This document shows, piece after piece, positions 37,586 to 46,819 of a DNA stretch of 64,000 nt (position 1 is its first letter; every line of letters starts with the position of its first letter). A model generated the notes under the pieces. That model did no database searches. It worked only from the letters and a program-made list of their open reading frames with translations, and was not told the DNA's origin. Origin of the DNA: Mycobacteriaceae bacterium (GTDB taxonomy: Bacteria; Pseudomonadota; Gammaproteobacteria; Burkholderiales; Burkholderiaceae_D); assembly GCA_903970145.1 (NCBI GenBank), contig CAJCHO010000058.1:1-64000 (forward strand). The letters run 5' to 3'. The translations under genes were made by a program, and so were the position numbers.

Positions 37586-38434
37586 ATGTTCACTACCCTG
37601 ATTGAGCCAGCTCGTCTGGCCAGCGAACTCGGCAATCCCAACTGGGTCATTTTCGACTGTCGGCATGATCTAGCCGATCTCGCGGCCGGGCGCGCTGCCT
37701 ATGAACAGGGCCACATCCCGGGGGCGCGCTTTGCCAATGTCCAAGAGGATCTTGCCGGACCGAAGTCGGGCCGCAACGGACGCCATCCGCTTCCGGATGT
37801 AGAGGCGCTGGCTGACTTCCTGCGCACAGCCAGCGTCAGTGACGACACTCAGGTAATTGCTTACGACGCCAGTGGCGGCATGTACGCGGCGCGCCTGTGG
37901 TGGCTCTTGCGCTGGCTCGGCCATCTCCAGGTCGCGGTACTGGATGGAGGGCTGCCAGGCTGGAGCGCCGCCGGCCTTGCACTCACGACCGACACGAGCA
38001 CGGTCGCCCCGGGGAATTTTTTCGCGAGGCCGGGGGCGATGCCGCATCTCGAAGTGCACGAACTTGAGCGCCTACTCGACCAACACGGTGTGCAGATCAT
38101 CGATGCCCGGGCCGGTCCGCGCTTTTGCGGCGAAGTGGAGCCGCTGGACGCGGTCGCAGGCCACATCCCGGGTGCGCTGAATCGTTTTTACCAGGACAAT
38201 CTGGGCGCGGACGGACGCTTTAAGCCCGGCCCGGTTTTGCGTACCGAGTTCCTGCCACTATTGGGGGAACGCGACGCCAGTGAGATCCTGCACCAGTGCG
38301 GTTCAGGAGTGAGCGCTTGCCACAACCTGCTTGCCATGGAGTTGGCCGGGCTGCACGGCAGCCAGCTCTATCCGGGGTCATGGAGCGAGTGGTGCGCCAA
38401 TCCTGCACGCGCGGTCGCGCGCGGCCCGGCCTAG
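37586..38434 (+). CDS. Sulfurtransferase, 3-mercaptopyruvate type
   Basis: A 282-residue protein with two rhodanese domains; only the second is catalytic. The active cysteine is Cys238 in HQCGSGVSACHN. The CGSGVSA loop is of the mercaptopyruvate sulfurtransferase type (CGSGVTA), while thiosulfate rhodaneses have a more basic CRKGVTA loop. It moves sulfur from 3-mercaptopyruvate to thiol or cyanide acceptors. The link to the preceding Rieske gene may be only positional. Its TAG stop shares four bases (CTAG) with the stop of the convergent ZIP gene. Confidence 0.88.
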   Translation: MFTTLIEPARLASELGNPNWVIFDCRHDLADLAAGRAAYEQGHIPGARFANVQEDLAGPKSGRNGRHPLPDVEALADFLRTASVSDDTQVIAYDASGGMYAARLWWLLRWLGHLQVAVLDGGLPGWSAAGLALTTDTSTVAPGNFFARPGAMPHLEVHELERLLDQHGVQIIDARAGPRFCGEVEPLDAVAGHIPGALNRFYQDNLGADGRFKPGPVLRTEFLPLLGERDASEILHQCGSGVSACHNLLAMELAGLHGSQLYPGSWSEWCANPARAVARGPA

Positions 38435-39225
38435 TGCCCCGCGTCGTCGAGAAAGCGGTTCAGCAATAGTACGACGATCACGCCCAGAGCGATCAGGGCC
38501 GCCTGTTCGAGACCGTCCGAAATCGAGACCGCGCGCTGCATGCGCGGCACGAGATCCGACAGCGAGATGTACAGGAAGGCTGCCGCCGCGATCACCAGGA
38601 CATAGGGTATCCATCCCGACAGCGACTCGAGAAGGAAGAAGCCCGCGACGCCACCGATGACCACGCAACAGCTCGCGATCACGGCATAGGTGAACGCGCG
38701 CCGCTTGGGCAAGCCGGCGTTGAGCAGCACCAGGAAGTCGCCAATCTTGTGCGGCACCTCGTGGGTAAAGATCGCCAGCGTCGCCGCCAGGCCGATCATC
38801 GGTCCGGCAAGAAAAGAGCCTGCGATCAGCACACCGTCGGAGAAGTTATGGAAGGCGCTACCGACGAGCACCAGCGCCCCGCCGCGACCGGCTGCCTGTG
38901 CGTCGTGTCCGTGTTCGTGATGATGGCCGTCGCCCTCGTAGTGGTGACTATGCCGGTACAGCGCCAGTTTCTGCAGGAAGAAAAAGCCGAGCAGACCGGC
39001 GAGCATCAGGGCAAATAAGCGCTCGACGGACGCACCCGAGGCAAACGCATCGGGCAGCAGGTGCAAAAAAGTCGTGGCGAGGAGAATGCCGATGGAAAAG
39101 CTCACCATCTTCTCGAGAAAGCGCGCCAGGAGGCGAAACGACAGGTGGGCGGCAAGGCCGACGCTTGCCAGTGCCACGCCAAGCGTCGAGACCAGCGTCA
39201 GTATCAATGCCTGTGAATTGGCCAC
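38431..39225 (-). CDS. ZIP family metal transporter
   Basis: A 264-residue inner-membrane protein with about eight helices. The metal path is marked by HNFSDG and HEVPHKIGD in helices 4 and 5. A His-rich loop (RHSHHYEGDGHHHEHGHD, residues about 91-108) between helices 3 and 4 is typical of ZIP proteins. It imports zinc or another divalent metal. No regulator gene adjoins. It precedes nothing on its strand; the exported hydrolase gene upstream is 36 bases away and may be cotranscribed. Confidence 0.88.
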   Translation of the reverse strand: MANSQALILTLVSTLGVALASVGLAAHLSFRLLARFLEKMVSFSIGILLATTFLHLLPDAFASGASVERLFALMLAGLLGFFFLQKLALYRHSHHYEGDGHHHEHGHDAQAAGRGGALVLVGSAFHNFSDGVLIAGSFLAGPMIGLAATLAIFTHEVPHKIGDFLVLLNAGLPKRRAFTYAVIASCCVVIGGVAGFFLLESLSGWIPYVLVIAAAAFLYISLSDLVPRMQRAVSISDGLEQAALIALGVIVVLLLNRFLDDAGH

Positions 39226-39261
39226 CAGCGTGCCTAGCGATGTCCCGGGCCAGCGCCGGGT

Positions 39262-40137
39262 CTAGACGCCATAGCGATGAAACCAGTCCAGCATGCGCTC
39301 CCAGGCGAGCTCGGCATCCGCCTTGCTGTAACTGGGCCGGTAGTCGGCGTTAAAACCGTGACCCGCATCGGGATAGACGAGAATGCGCGAGTCGGCCGCC
39401 GCACCCTGCGCATTTCTGAGCGCCACCCGCATGCTCTCGCGGGCCTCTTCGGTGATGCCCTGATCACGGCCACCGTACTGCCCGAGCACCGGCGCACGCA
39501 GGCTCGCTGCGATATCGACCGGATTTTTCGGTTTGAGATCGCTGGTCGTGCCAACCAGCTGCCCATACCAGGCAACTCCCGCCTTGAGGTCCGGACTGTG
39601 CGCGCCATAAAGCCAGACGATGCGCCCACCCCAGCAGAATCCGGTGATCGCCATGCGCTTGCCGTTGCCGGCGTGAGAGCGTGCCCACGCCGCCGTTGCA
39701 TCAAGGTCGGACATGACCTGCGCGTCAGGTACTCTGGAGACCACCTTGTCCATGATCTCCGCGGGACTCGAATACTTGCTCACATCGCCCTGGCGGGCAT
39801 ACAGCTCCGGCGCGACCGCAAGATAGCCGAGCTTGGCCAGTCGGCGACACAGGTCCTTGATGTGCTCATGCACGCCAAAGATCTCCTGCACCACCAGCAC
39901 CACCGGCAGATCCGTCCCCCCAGCCGGTTGCGCCCGGTAGGCGGGCATCTTGCCGTCAGCGACGGGAATCGAGACTTCCCCGGCAGTCAATCCCTGACTG
40001 CCGGTAGTGATAGTTTGTGCCGACACCGGCAATACGGCGCTGGCGAATCCGCTGGCAAGAGCGGTCACAACAAAACTGCGGCGACTGAACGGCTGCTCCG
40101 GATACAGGCTCTTCAAATGGTCTTCAGCAAATTTCAT
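39262..40137 (-). CDS. Tat-exported dienelactone hydrolase family protein
   Basis: A 291-residue alpha/beta-hydrolase with a twin-arginine signal: FSRRSFVV near residue 18, a hydrophobic stretch and a cleavage-like VSAQT. The triad is Cys in GFCWGG, Asp in GGRDQGI and His in AGHGFN. Tat export means it folds in the cytosol before passing to the periplasm. The substrate is unknown; it is the second dienelactone-hydrolase-like gene in the window, but unlike the one at 4527 it is exported. The ATG at 40137 is chosen because GGAGG lies seven bases upstream; an ATG four codons earlier is possible. Confidence 0.87.
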   Translation of the reverse strand: MKFAEDHLKSLYPEQPFSRRSFVVTALASGFASAVLPVSAQTITTGSQGLTAGEVSIPVADGKMPAYRAQPAGGTDLPVVLVVQEIFGVHEHIKDLCRRLAKLGYLAVAPELYARQGDVSKYSSPAEIMDKVVSRVPDAQVMSDLDATAAWARSHAGNGKRMAITGFCWGGRIVWLYGAHSPDLKAGVAWYGQLVGTTSDLKPKNPVDIAASLRAPVLGQYGGRDQGITEEARESMRVALRNAQGAAADSRILVYPDAGHGFNADYRPSYSKADAELAWERMLDWFHRYGV

Positions 40138-40272
40138 CTTCGCCTCCATGGCTTAGTTCGCTGCGAGGATTTCCTGCAAGGCGCAGTGTAGCCCTTCACA
40201 GGCCCATGCGTGGCCACCCGCCTCTGGGCGCGCTCGCGGCCCTGTGTTGTAATCTCTACTGCGACGCAGAAG

Positions 40273-40872
40273 ATGACAACCACGAGCCCTCCCGAGAATC
40301 AGACGCCAAGCGCGACTGCGCCGGTGCGACTTTCACCGGCCGCGCTGTTCGCGGCCTTCTCGGCGATGGCGCTCTCGGGATTTGGCGGCGTAATGCCCTT
40401 TGCCTACCGCGCCCTGGTCGAGCGTCGCCAGTGGCTGACTTCCGGAGAGTTCGCCTCGATGCTGGCACTGGCCCAGGTGCTGCCAGGCCCGACCATCTGC
40501 AATCTGTCTCTCATGGTCGGATGGCGCTACGCCGGTCTTGCCGGAGCGCTGGCGGCCCTTTCGGGCATGCTCGCCGGACCTATCGTACTGGTGCTCGTAG
40601 CCGGCTCACTGGTGCAACGCTACGCTTCGATTCCAGAGGTCGGGCAAGCGCTGGCGGCGATGGGAGCGGTCGCTGCGGGACTGCTCATGGCGACCGGGCT
40701 CAAGATGGGCATTGCCCTGTTCAAGATGCGCCGCGCGCGCGTCGCGACGATCCTCGCTGCATTGATCACGGCCGCCGCCTTTGTGGGTGTCGGGCTGATG
40801 CGCTGGCCGCTCATTACCGTTGTCCTCGTACTCGCTCCGCTTGCAGTCTGGCAGGCCTGGCGGGGTGATCTG
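40273..40872 (+). CDS. chrA: Chromate transporter, first half
   Basis: About 200 residues, one six-helix half of a ChrA (CHR family) transporter, with family segments SGFGGVMPFAYRALVE, LTSGEFASMLALAQVLPGPTICNLS and GALAALSGMLAGPIV. Short-chain CHR proteins are made in pairs that together equal a full ChrA. They expel chromate, or take part in sulfate-related anion transport; the substrate is unknown here. The stop codon TGA (40873-40875) overlaps the GTG start of the second half. The ATG at 40273 is preferred over an upstream frame. Confidence 0.87.
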
Positions 40873-41414
40873 TGAGCGAGACCGGCGAAGACGCCATCCT
40901 GCCGGGGCTGGCGCTGCATCTGGCGCTGCTGTCGATGATGGCCGTGGGCGGCGGGGTCGCCATGCTGGCCCCTGACATCGAGCGTTACGCGGTCGGTAGC
41001 AATCACTTCATCACGAGTACCCAGTTTGCCGACGCCTACACCATTGCCCAGGCGCTGCCCGGTCCGAATCTGCTCTATGTCACGCTGATGGGCTGGTGGA
41101 TCGCTGGCTGGAGCGGCGCACTCGTCGCGACGCTCGCGATCATCGTGCCGCCGGCCGGGCTCACGCTCGCACTCATGCGCATGACGCACGGACACAAGGT
41201 CAGTCGCCTCGGCAGTGCGATTCGCGCCGGCCTCGTCCCGGTATCGGTCGGACTGCTGTGTGCCGGCAGCTTCGTGCTCCTGCGCGGCGCCGACAGCAGT
41301 TGGCGCCTTTGGCTGCTGTCCGTTGCGACGGTGGTACTCTCGATAACAAGCCGCATCAACCCGGTTTGGTTGATCTGCGCTGGCGCACTCGTCGGAATCT
41401 TCGGACTGGCCTGA
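40872..41414 (+). CDS. Chromate transporter, second half
   Basis: A 180-residue protein, the other short-chain CHR half, starting at GTG (40872) and overlapping the first half by four bases (GTGA), which argues for coupled synthesis of a heterodimer. It has the family core MMAVGGGVAMLAPDIE and FADAYTIAQALPGPNLLYVTLMGWW. The two halves are clearly related to each other, an internal duplication typical of the family. Confidence 0.87.
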   Translation: MSETGEDAILPGLALHLALLSMMAVGGGVAMLAPDIERYAVGSNHFITSTQFADAYTIAQALPGPNLLYVTLMGWWIAGWSGALVATLAIIVPPAGLTLALMRMTHGHKVSRLGSAIRAGLVPVSVGLLCAGSFVLLRGADSSWRLWLLSVATVVLSITSRINPVWLICAGALVGIFGLA

Positions 41415-41444
41415 AGGTGGGCCCCGCCCACCTTCAGTATCGCG

Positions 41445-42029
41445 TCAATGGGCTTGCAGGGCCTCGACCTGGATGCGCAAGGTGACATCCATGTTAAAGC
41501 CGTACTGCTTGCCAAAATCGACACCGAAGTCGGCGCGATTGAAGGTCGCAATCGCGTCCGCGCCGCACCGTTCGGTCTTCAGGCGCGGGTCCATGATGCA
41601 TTTGAAGCTGTTGATCTTCAGCGTCAGGGGTTTAGTCACGCCATGCAGCGTGAAGTCGCCAACCACCTCGGTGGGGGCGCCGTTGACGAACTTGGCGAGC
41701 TTGCCCTTATAGGTCGCCTTGGGGAATTTTGCGGCATCGAGCATATCGGGAGACTTGACATGGTCGTTCAATGCACCCATGCCAAAATCGACCGAATCGG
41801 TGTCGACCTGGACGTCGACGGTGCCACTGCCCGCATCCTTGTCGAGCACGATCGCCCCCGAACTGGTCGCAAACAGGCCGCGCCAGACCGAGACGCCGCC
41901 AAAGTGATCGGTCTCGAACAGCGGATGGGTATGTGTCGGATCAATCGTGTAATTGACCGGTGCAGCGAGGACACCGATGGGGATCAGGACAAGCGACAAC
42001 GCCGCCGTTGCAATGCGCAGGACATTCAT
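41445..42029 (-). CDS. Exported YceI family protein
   Basis: A 194-residue periplasmic lipocalin-like protein of the YceI family, which binds isoprenoid chains such as ubiquinone-like molecules. A Sec signal peptide ends near VLAAP. The core YTIDPTHTHPLFET, GGVSVWRGLF and DFTLHGVTKPLTLKI is typical. Two cysteines lie in the C-terminal half (FKCIMDPRLKTERCG), possibly a disulfide. It is the third gene of a cytochrome b561/YceI/YceI run on the minus strand. Confidence 0.88.
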   Translation of the reverse strand: MNVLRIATAALSLVLIPIGVLAAPVNYTIDPTHTHPLFETDHFGGVSVWRGLFATSSGAIVLDKDAGSGTVDVQVDTDSVDFGMGALNDHVKSPDMLDAAKFPKATYKGKLAKFVNGAPTEVVGDFTLHGVTKPLTLKINSFKCIMDPRLKTERCGADAIATFNRADFGVDFGKQYGFNMDVTLRIQVEALQAH

Positions 42030-42054
42030 GAAAGTCTCCGTGGATGGTTGATTA

Positions 42055-42621
42055 CTAACTCTTGCTGGGAACTGCAATAACAAATTTGATCGTGACCTCG
42101 TCAGCCAAGGTATTGATGTCCTTCCACTCGGACGCTCCGAGGCCGAACGCAAGGCGCTTGACGACGACCGTGCCGCTATAGGTGCTCAAGCCGCCTTGCT
42201 GCAGGTAGCTAACCGGCAGGTCGATGTTTTGCGTGTGTCCCTTGATGCTCAGGCTGCCGCTGACCGCCAGCTGACCGGCACTGGTCACGCGCAGCGCGCT
42301 CGAGGTAAAGCTCGCACTCGGGAAATGGGCTACGTCAAACCACTCAGACTTGCCGATCTCGCCGTTGTACTCGGGGTCCCCGAGATCGAGGCTCGCGGTA
42401 TCGATGACGATGTTGGCGTGACCTTCGGCGGGCCTGGCCGGATCGAACTGGACGTCAGCCGTAAAGTGTCGGAAGGCAGCCTCGACCGGCACGCCCACCT
42501 GTTTGAAGGTGACGGTCAGCTTGCTCTTGGCCGCATCGGCGTTCGCGGCCAGCGCGTTGGCACTGGCCGTGAGTGCCGCCGCCATCATGAGCAGGATTGC
42601 GATGCAATTGCGCTTGATCAT
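42055..42621 (-). CDS. Exported YceI family protein, second copy
   Basis: A 188-residue YceI-family protein with its own signal peptide (ALAANADAAKS). It keeps LTVTFKQVGVPVEAAFRHF, SEWFDVAHFPSASF and LSIKGHTQNIDLPV but is clearly different from the downstream copy, with no cysteine pair. Twenty-five bases separate the two YceI genes, and nine bases separate it from the cytochrome gene before it. The pair may bind different lipids or quinones. Confidence 0.87.
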   Translation of the reverse strand: MIKRNCIAILLMMAAALTASANALAANADAAKSKLTVTFKQVGVPVEAAFRHFTADVQFDPARPAEGHANIVIDTASLDLGDPEYNGEIGKSEWFDVAHFPSASFTSSALRVTSAGQLAVSGSLSIKGHTQNIDLPVSYLQQGGLSTYSGTVVVKRLAFGLGASEWKDINTLADEVTIKFVIAVPSKS

Positions 42622-42630
42622 TGCCTACCT

Positions 42631-43185
42631 CTATTTGGGTGCCGAGCGTTGCGGCAGCATGCGCGACAGCACCTCGTCGCGCGCGAAAAAGTGATGATGC
42701 AAAGCGGCCATTGCGTGCAACAGCACCGCTGACCCGAGCACATAGGACAGCACCTCATGCACTCGCCGCAGGGCCTCTTTCCATTCCGGATGCGGATCCA
42801 TGAAGACCGGCAGCGGCCACTGGCCGAACAATACCACCGGATAACCGGCGGCGAGCGTGTAGACATAACCCGATAGCGGCACGGCAATGCAGATGAAGTA
42901 GAGAAGATAGTGCATGGCATGCGCTGCCCGCTGCTCGATGACCGTCAGGGAATCCGGCAAAGGCGGCGCACGGAACAGCAAGATCCAGATTGAGCGCGCG
43001 CACGCCAGCGCCAGTGCCACGATGCCGATCCACTTGTGCCAGTTAAAGAGCTTCAATTTGGTGGGGGACAGGCCGTGGATATCGACCATGACCCAACCCA
43101 TCGCGAAGGCGATCACAATCGCCAGCGCGGTCAGCCAATGCAGCCATTTGGAGGTGGGCGTAAAGCGCCCGGAAACGTCGGCCAT
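42631..43185 (-). CDS. Cytochrome b561 family protein
   Basis: A 184-residue membrane protein with four helices of the bacterial cytochrome b561 (CybB/YceJ) type. Candidate heme ligands are His16 (KWLHWL), His50 (FNWHKW), His89/His92 (AHAMHY) and His143 (RRVHEV) or His157. Bacterial members move electrons between superoxide or quinone and acceptors. The gene begins the operon with two yceI genes, an arrangement widespread in proteobacteria (yceJ-yceI). Confidence 0.88.
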   Translation of the reverse strand: MADVSGRFTPTSKWLHWLTALAIVIAFAMGWVMVDIHGLSPTKLKLFNWHKWIGIVALALACARSIWILLFRAPPLPDSLTVIEQRAAHAMHYLLYFICIAVPLSGYVYTLAAGYPVVLFGQWPLPVFMDPHPEWKEALRRVHEVLSYVLGSAVLLHAMAALHHHFFARDEVLSRMLPQRSAPK

Positions 43186-43270
43186 TAGTTGAACAGGGAA
43201 ATACGGCTCGGGTCCATGTTAGCCTGCGCGACCAAATCCTGCTGCGCCGCCTAACGCGGCCGCCGGGCGA

Positions 43271-46024
43271 CTAATGCGCCTCATCCCAATTGTTGCCCAC
43301 TCCCACTTCGACTTCGAGCGGAACGCGCAGCTTGGCCACACCCGTCATTAGCTCGCGCACGCGCGTTTCGATCAGATCGAGCTCGGACTCGGGAACCTCC
43401 AGCACCAGTTCATCATGCACCTGCATGATCAGGCGCGAACGCAGCTTCTCGGAGACCAGCCAGGCGTCGACGGCCAGCATCGACAGCTTGATCAGATCTG
43501 CAGCCGTGCCCTGCATTGGCGCATTGATTGCAGCGCGTTCGGCACCCTGACGGCGCGGCCCGTTCGGGCTGTTGATCTCCGGTAACCACAAGCGTCGTCC
43601 GAATGCGGTTTCGACGTAACCCTTTTCCTTGGCCGACAAACGCGTCTGCTGCATATATTGGGCGACGCCCGGATATCGCGCGAAATAGCGGTCGATATAC
43701 AACTTGGCTGCGTCGCGTTCGATCGACAGGGCCGCGGCCAGTCCAAACGGACTCATCCCGTAGATCAATCCGAAGTTGATCACCTTGGCGTAGCGGCGCT
43801 GCTCCGAGCTCACGCTCGCCGCCGCCACCGAGAATATCTCAGCCGCTGTCGCGCGATGCACGTCCTCGCCCTGTTCGAAGGCGGCGCACAGGCCCGGATC
43901 CCCGGAAATGTGCGCCATGATGCGCAACTCGATCTGCGAATAATCGGCGGAAACTATTCTGGCGCCCGGTGAAGCGATGAAGGCCTCGCGCACCCGGCGC
44001 CCCTCGGGTGTGCGGATCGGAATGTTCTGCAGGTTGGGATCATTCGAAGCCAGTCTGCCGGTGACTGCCACAGCCTGCGCGTAGGTGGTATGGACGCGTC
44101 CGGTGGCCCCATCGATCATCCGTGGCAGCTTGTCGGTATAGGTCGACTTGAGCTTGGCGAGCGCACGATAGTCGAGCAGCACCTTTGGCAGGGGATAGTC
44201 CTCGGCGAGTTTTTGCAGGACTTCCTCGTCAGTCGACGGTGCGCCGCTGGCGGTCTTCTTGACGACCGGGAGCTTGAGTTTGTCAAAAAAGATCTCGCCG
44301 ATCTGCTTGGGCGAATTGAGATTGAAGGGCTGGCCCGCCAGCTCGATGGCCTTAGCCTCAAGGTCGAGCAGCCGATTGCCAAGTTCGGCACTCTGACGCG
44401 TCAGCACCGCAGCATCGATCAAGACACCGGTGTCCTCGATCTTGGTGAGCACGATCGAGGTTGGCAACTCGATCGACTCGTAGACGTAGCGCAGTCCGGC
44501 ATCGGCCAGGATTCGCGGATAGAGCACCTCATGCACGCGCAGCGTCAGGTCGGCGTCCTCCGCTGCATATTGGGTCGCACGCTCGATGCCTACTTCGTCA
44601 AAGCCGATCTGGTTCGCACCCTTGCCGCATACCTCTTCGTAGCTCAGCACGCTGCGTTGCAGGTGGCGCCGTGCCAGGTCATCCAGTCCGTGGTCGCGAT
44701 GCGCCTCGAGCACATAGGACTCAAGCAGCGTGTCATGCGCAATGCCGCCAAGCCGAATCCCGTGATTGGCGAGCACATGGGTGTCGTACTTCAGGTTCTG
44801 GCCCACCTTGGGATACTGGGCGCCCTCAAGCCAGTGCTTCAGGCGCGCCAGTGTGGCGTCGAAGTCAAGCTGCGCTTGCCCGGCCTCAAGCGAGCGGTGG
44901 CGCAGCGGCAGATAGGCCGCATGACCCGAGTTCACGCAAAACGACATCCCGACGAGGCGCGCCGCCCGTACATCGAGCGAGGTCGTCTCGGTGTCAAAGG
45001 CGGTCAGCGGGGCGGTTTCGAGTCGGGCCAGCCACTGGAGAAGCTGCTGCTCGGTCTTGATGGTTTCATAGTTGCCAGCAAGCTGATCCGGCGCAGCCAC
45101 CGGTAAGGCAGGCGCGCTCGCCACGATCTCGGGGGCCGCGCCCGCGCCAGAACCGGTCGGCACGGCGCCGCCTTCGAGTTCGCGCAACCAGGTGCGAAAC
45201 CCCAAGCGTTTGAATTGTTCGTGCAGTCGCGTGCGGTCGGGCTCGCGTGCAGCGAGCTGAGCCTCGATCGAGTCACCAAGCTCACCGAGATCGCAGTCCG
45301 ACTTGACCGTGACAAGTTTGCGCGCCATGGGCAGCCAGTCCACTGCGCGCCGCAGGTTCTCTCCGACCACGCCGCCGATCTCCGCTGCATGGGCCACCAC
45401 TCCGTCAAGCGACTCGTACTGAGCAAGCCACTTCAGGGCTGTCTTCGGTCCGACTTTTTCAACGCCTGGCACATTGTCGACCGTGTCGCCGACCAGGGAC
45501 AGGTAATCGACGATGCGCTCGGGTGGCACACCGAATTTCTCCACAACACCCTGGTGATCGAGGGTCTCGTTACTCATGGTGTTGACCAGCGTGACCGAAT
45601 CGTTGACCAGTTGTGCGAGATCCTTGTCGCCCGTGGAGATGATGGTTTTCATCCCGGCCGCGCTGGCGCGCGTGGCGAGCGTGGCAATCACGTCATCCGC
45701 TTCAACGCCGCTTATGCACAGGATCGGCCAGCCGAGGGCGGCAACCACCTCGTTGATCGGCTCGATCTGTAATACCAGGTCATCGGGCATTGCTTTGCGA
45801 GTCGCCTTGTACTCGGGATACCAGTCGTCGCGAAAGGTCTTGCCTTTGGCGTCAAACACGCACGCGATATACTGTGTGGGATAGTCCTGCCGCAAGCGCT
45901 TGAGCATGGCGACCATCCCGTAGATCGCGCCGGTCGGCTCCCCGGTCGGGTTGCGCAAATCCGGCATGGCGTGGAAGGCGCGATAGAGATAACTCGAGCC
46001 GTCCACCAAGAGTAAAGTCTGCAT
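43271..46024 (-). CDS. polA: DNA polymerase I
   Basis: A 917-residue enzyme with all three domains: the 5' nuclease (residues 1 to about 290, with VDGSSYLYRAFHA and VFDAKGKTFRDDWYPEYK), the 3'-5' proofreading exonuclease with its first motif DTETTS intact (about 345), and the polymerase domain with DYSQIELR, YAKVINFGLIYGMS and QVHDELVLEV. It fills gaps and removes RNA primers. The ATG at 46024 is chosen because the conserved N terminus begins there. Its start codon touches that of the divergent LOG gene, with no base between. Confidence 0.97.
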   Translation of the reverse strand: MQTLLLVDGSSYLYRAFHAMPDLRNPTGEPTGAIYGMVAMLKRLRQDYPTQYIACVFDAKGKTFRDDWYPEYKATRKAMPDDLVLQIEPINEVVAALGWPILCISGVEADDVIATLATRASAAGMKTIISTGDKDLAQLVNDSVTLVNTMSNETLDHQGVVEKFGVPPERIVDYLSLVGDTVDNVPGVEKVGPKTALKWLAQYESLDGVVAHAAEIGGVVGENLRRAVDWLPMARKLVTVKSDCDLGELGDSIEAQLAAREPDRTRLHEQFKRLGFRTWLRELEGGAVPTGSGAGAAPEIVASAPALPVAAPDQLAGNYETIKTEQQLLQWLARLETAPLTAFDTETTSLDVRAARLVGMSFCVNSGHAAYLPLRHRSLEAGQAQLDFDATLARLKHWLEGAQYPKVGQNLKYDTHVLANHGIRLGGIAHDTLLESYVLEAHRDHGLDDLARRHLQRSVLSYEEVCGKGANQIGFDEVGIERATQYAAEDADLTLRVHEVLYPRILADAGLRYVYESIELPTSIVLTKIEDTGVLIDAAVLTRQSAELGNRLLDLEAKAIELAGQPFNLNSPKQIGEIFFDKLKLPVVKKTASGAPSTDEEVLQKLAEDYPLPKVLLDYRALAKLKSTYTDKLPRMIDGATGRVHTTYAQAVAVTGRLASNDPNLQNIPIRTPEGRRVREAFIASPGARIVSADYSQIELRIMAHISGDPGLCAAFEQGEDVHRATAAEIFSVAAASVSSEQRRYAKVINFGLIYGMSPFGLAAALSIERDAAKLYIDRYFARYPGVAQYMQQTRLSAKEKGYVETAFGRRLWLPEINSPNGPRRQGAERAAINAPMQGTAADLIKLSMLAVDAWLVSEKLRSRLIMQVHDELVLEVPESELDLIETRVRELMTGVAKLRVPLEVEVGVGNNWDEAH

Positions 46025-46804
46025 ATGAATAATCCGAAAACAGTCCCAGGTCTGAGCGACAAGGACCGCGCGCGCCAATCGGCGGGAGCGCCGGCCGCGC
46101 CGTTTGGTCGCAGCGGCGAGAGCGCAACTTCCACCAAGGCGCGCGAGTCATGGCACGTGCTTGGGATTATGTCAGAGTTCGTCGAGGCCGCTGAAAGGCT
46201 TGGCGATGTGCGTCCGGCGGTCAGTATCTTTGGCAGCGCACGCCTGTCCCCCACGACTAGCGAATACGCGCTTACCGAGCGCTGCGCGCGCCTGCTCTCG
46301 GACGCGGGTTTTGCGGTCATCTCGGGAGGAGGCCCGGGGCTGATGGAAGCGGCCAACAAGGGCGCTTTCGAAGGCAAGTCTCCCAGCGTCGGGCTGAATA
46401 TCGATTTGCCACACGAGCAGTTCGCCAATTCCTACCAGAACATCAGTCTGCGCTTTCGCCACTTTTTTTCGCGCAAGGTCGCGCTGGTAAAATACGCGGC
46501 CGCCTTCATATTCATGCCAGGTGGCTTTGGCACTCTGGACGAGCTCGCTGAAGCGCTCACACTGATCCAGACCGGCAAGACCCGTCGCATGCCCATAATT
46601 CTGGTCGACTCATCGTTCTGGTCGGGCCTGCTTGAGTGGATGCGCAGCGACCTGCTTTCGCGCCGGCTGATCGGCGCCGATGATCTGAACCTGATGAGCG
46701 TTTGCGACACACCCGACGAGGTGCTCGAAACGATCTTCGCTTTCTATGCCCATCGCGGCTTTGCACCCACACCGAGCGAGCGCGAGCAGCTGCTCTATCT
46801 TTAA
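46025..46804 (+). CDS. LOG family protein (TIGR00730)
   Basis: A 259-residue protein of the LOG family, enzymes that release cytokinin-type free bases from nucleotide monophosphates or hydrolyse nucleotide 5'-monophosphates. The signature segments are GGGPGLMEAANKGAF and PGGFGTLDELAEALT. The first 45 residues, mostly low in order, precede the conserved SWHVLGIMSEFVEA. The ATG at 46025 is directly next to the polA start codon, so its promoter must lie within polA; a later ATG at 46169 is possible but would cut into a conserved segment. It is followed by a DUF2782 gene. Confidence 0.88.
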   Translation: MNNPKTVPGLSDKDRARQSAGAPAAPFGRSGESATSTKARESWHVLGIMSEFVEAAERLGDVRPAVSIFGSARLSPTTSEYALTERCARLLSDAGFAVISGGGPGLMEAANKGAFEGKSPSVGLNIDLPHEQFANSYQNISLRFRHFFSRKVALVKYAAAFIFMPGGFGTLDELAEALTLIQTGKTRRMPIILVDSSFWSGLLEWMRSDLLSRRLIGADDLNLMSVCDTPDEVLETIFAFYAHRGFAPTPSEREQLLYL

Positions 46805-46819
46805 CTGGAGAATTCACGC

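Noticed and set aside
40273-41414. A frameshifted full-length chrA
   Set aside because: The two halves overlap by GTGA with a proper start, and paired short-chain CHR proteins are a known arrangement, so this is more likely two genes than a broken one.
44090-45106. A 338-residue plus-strand open frame inside polA
   Set aside because: It is antisense to the exonuclease and polymerase domains of polA and has no domain of its own.
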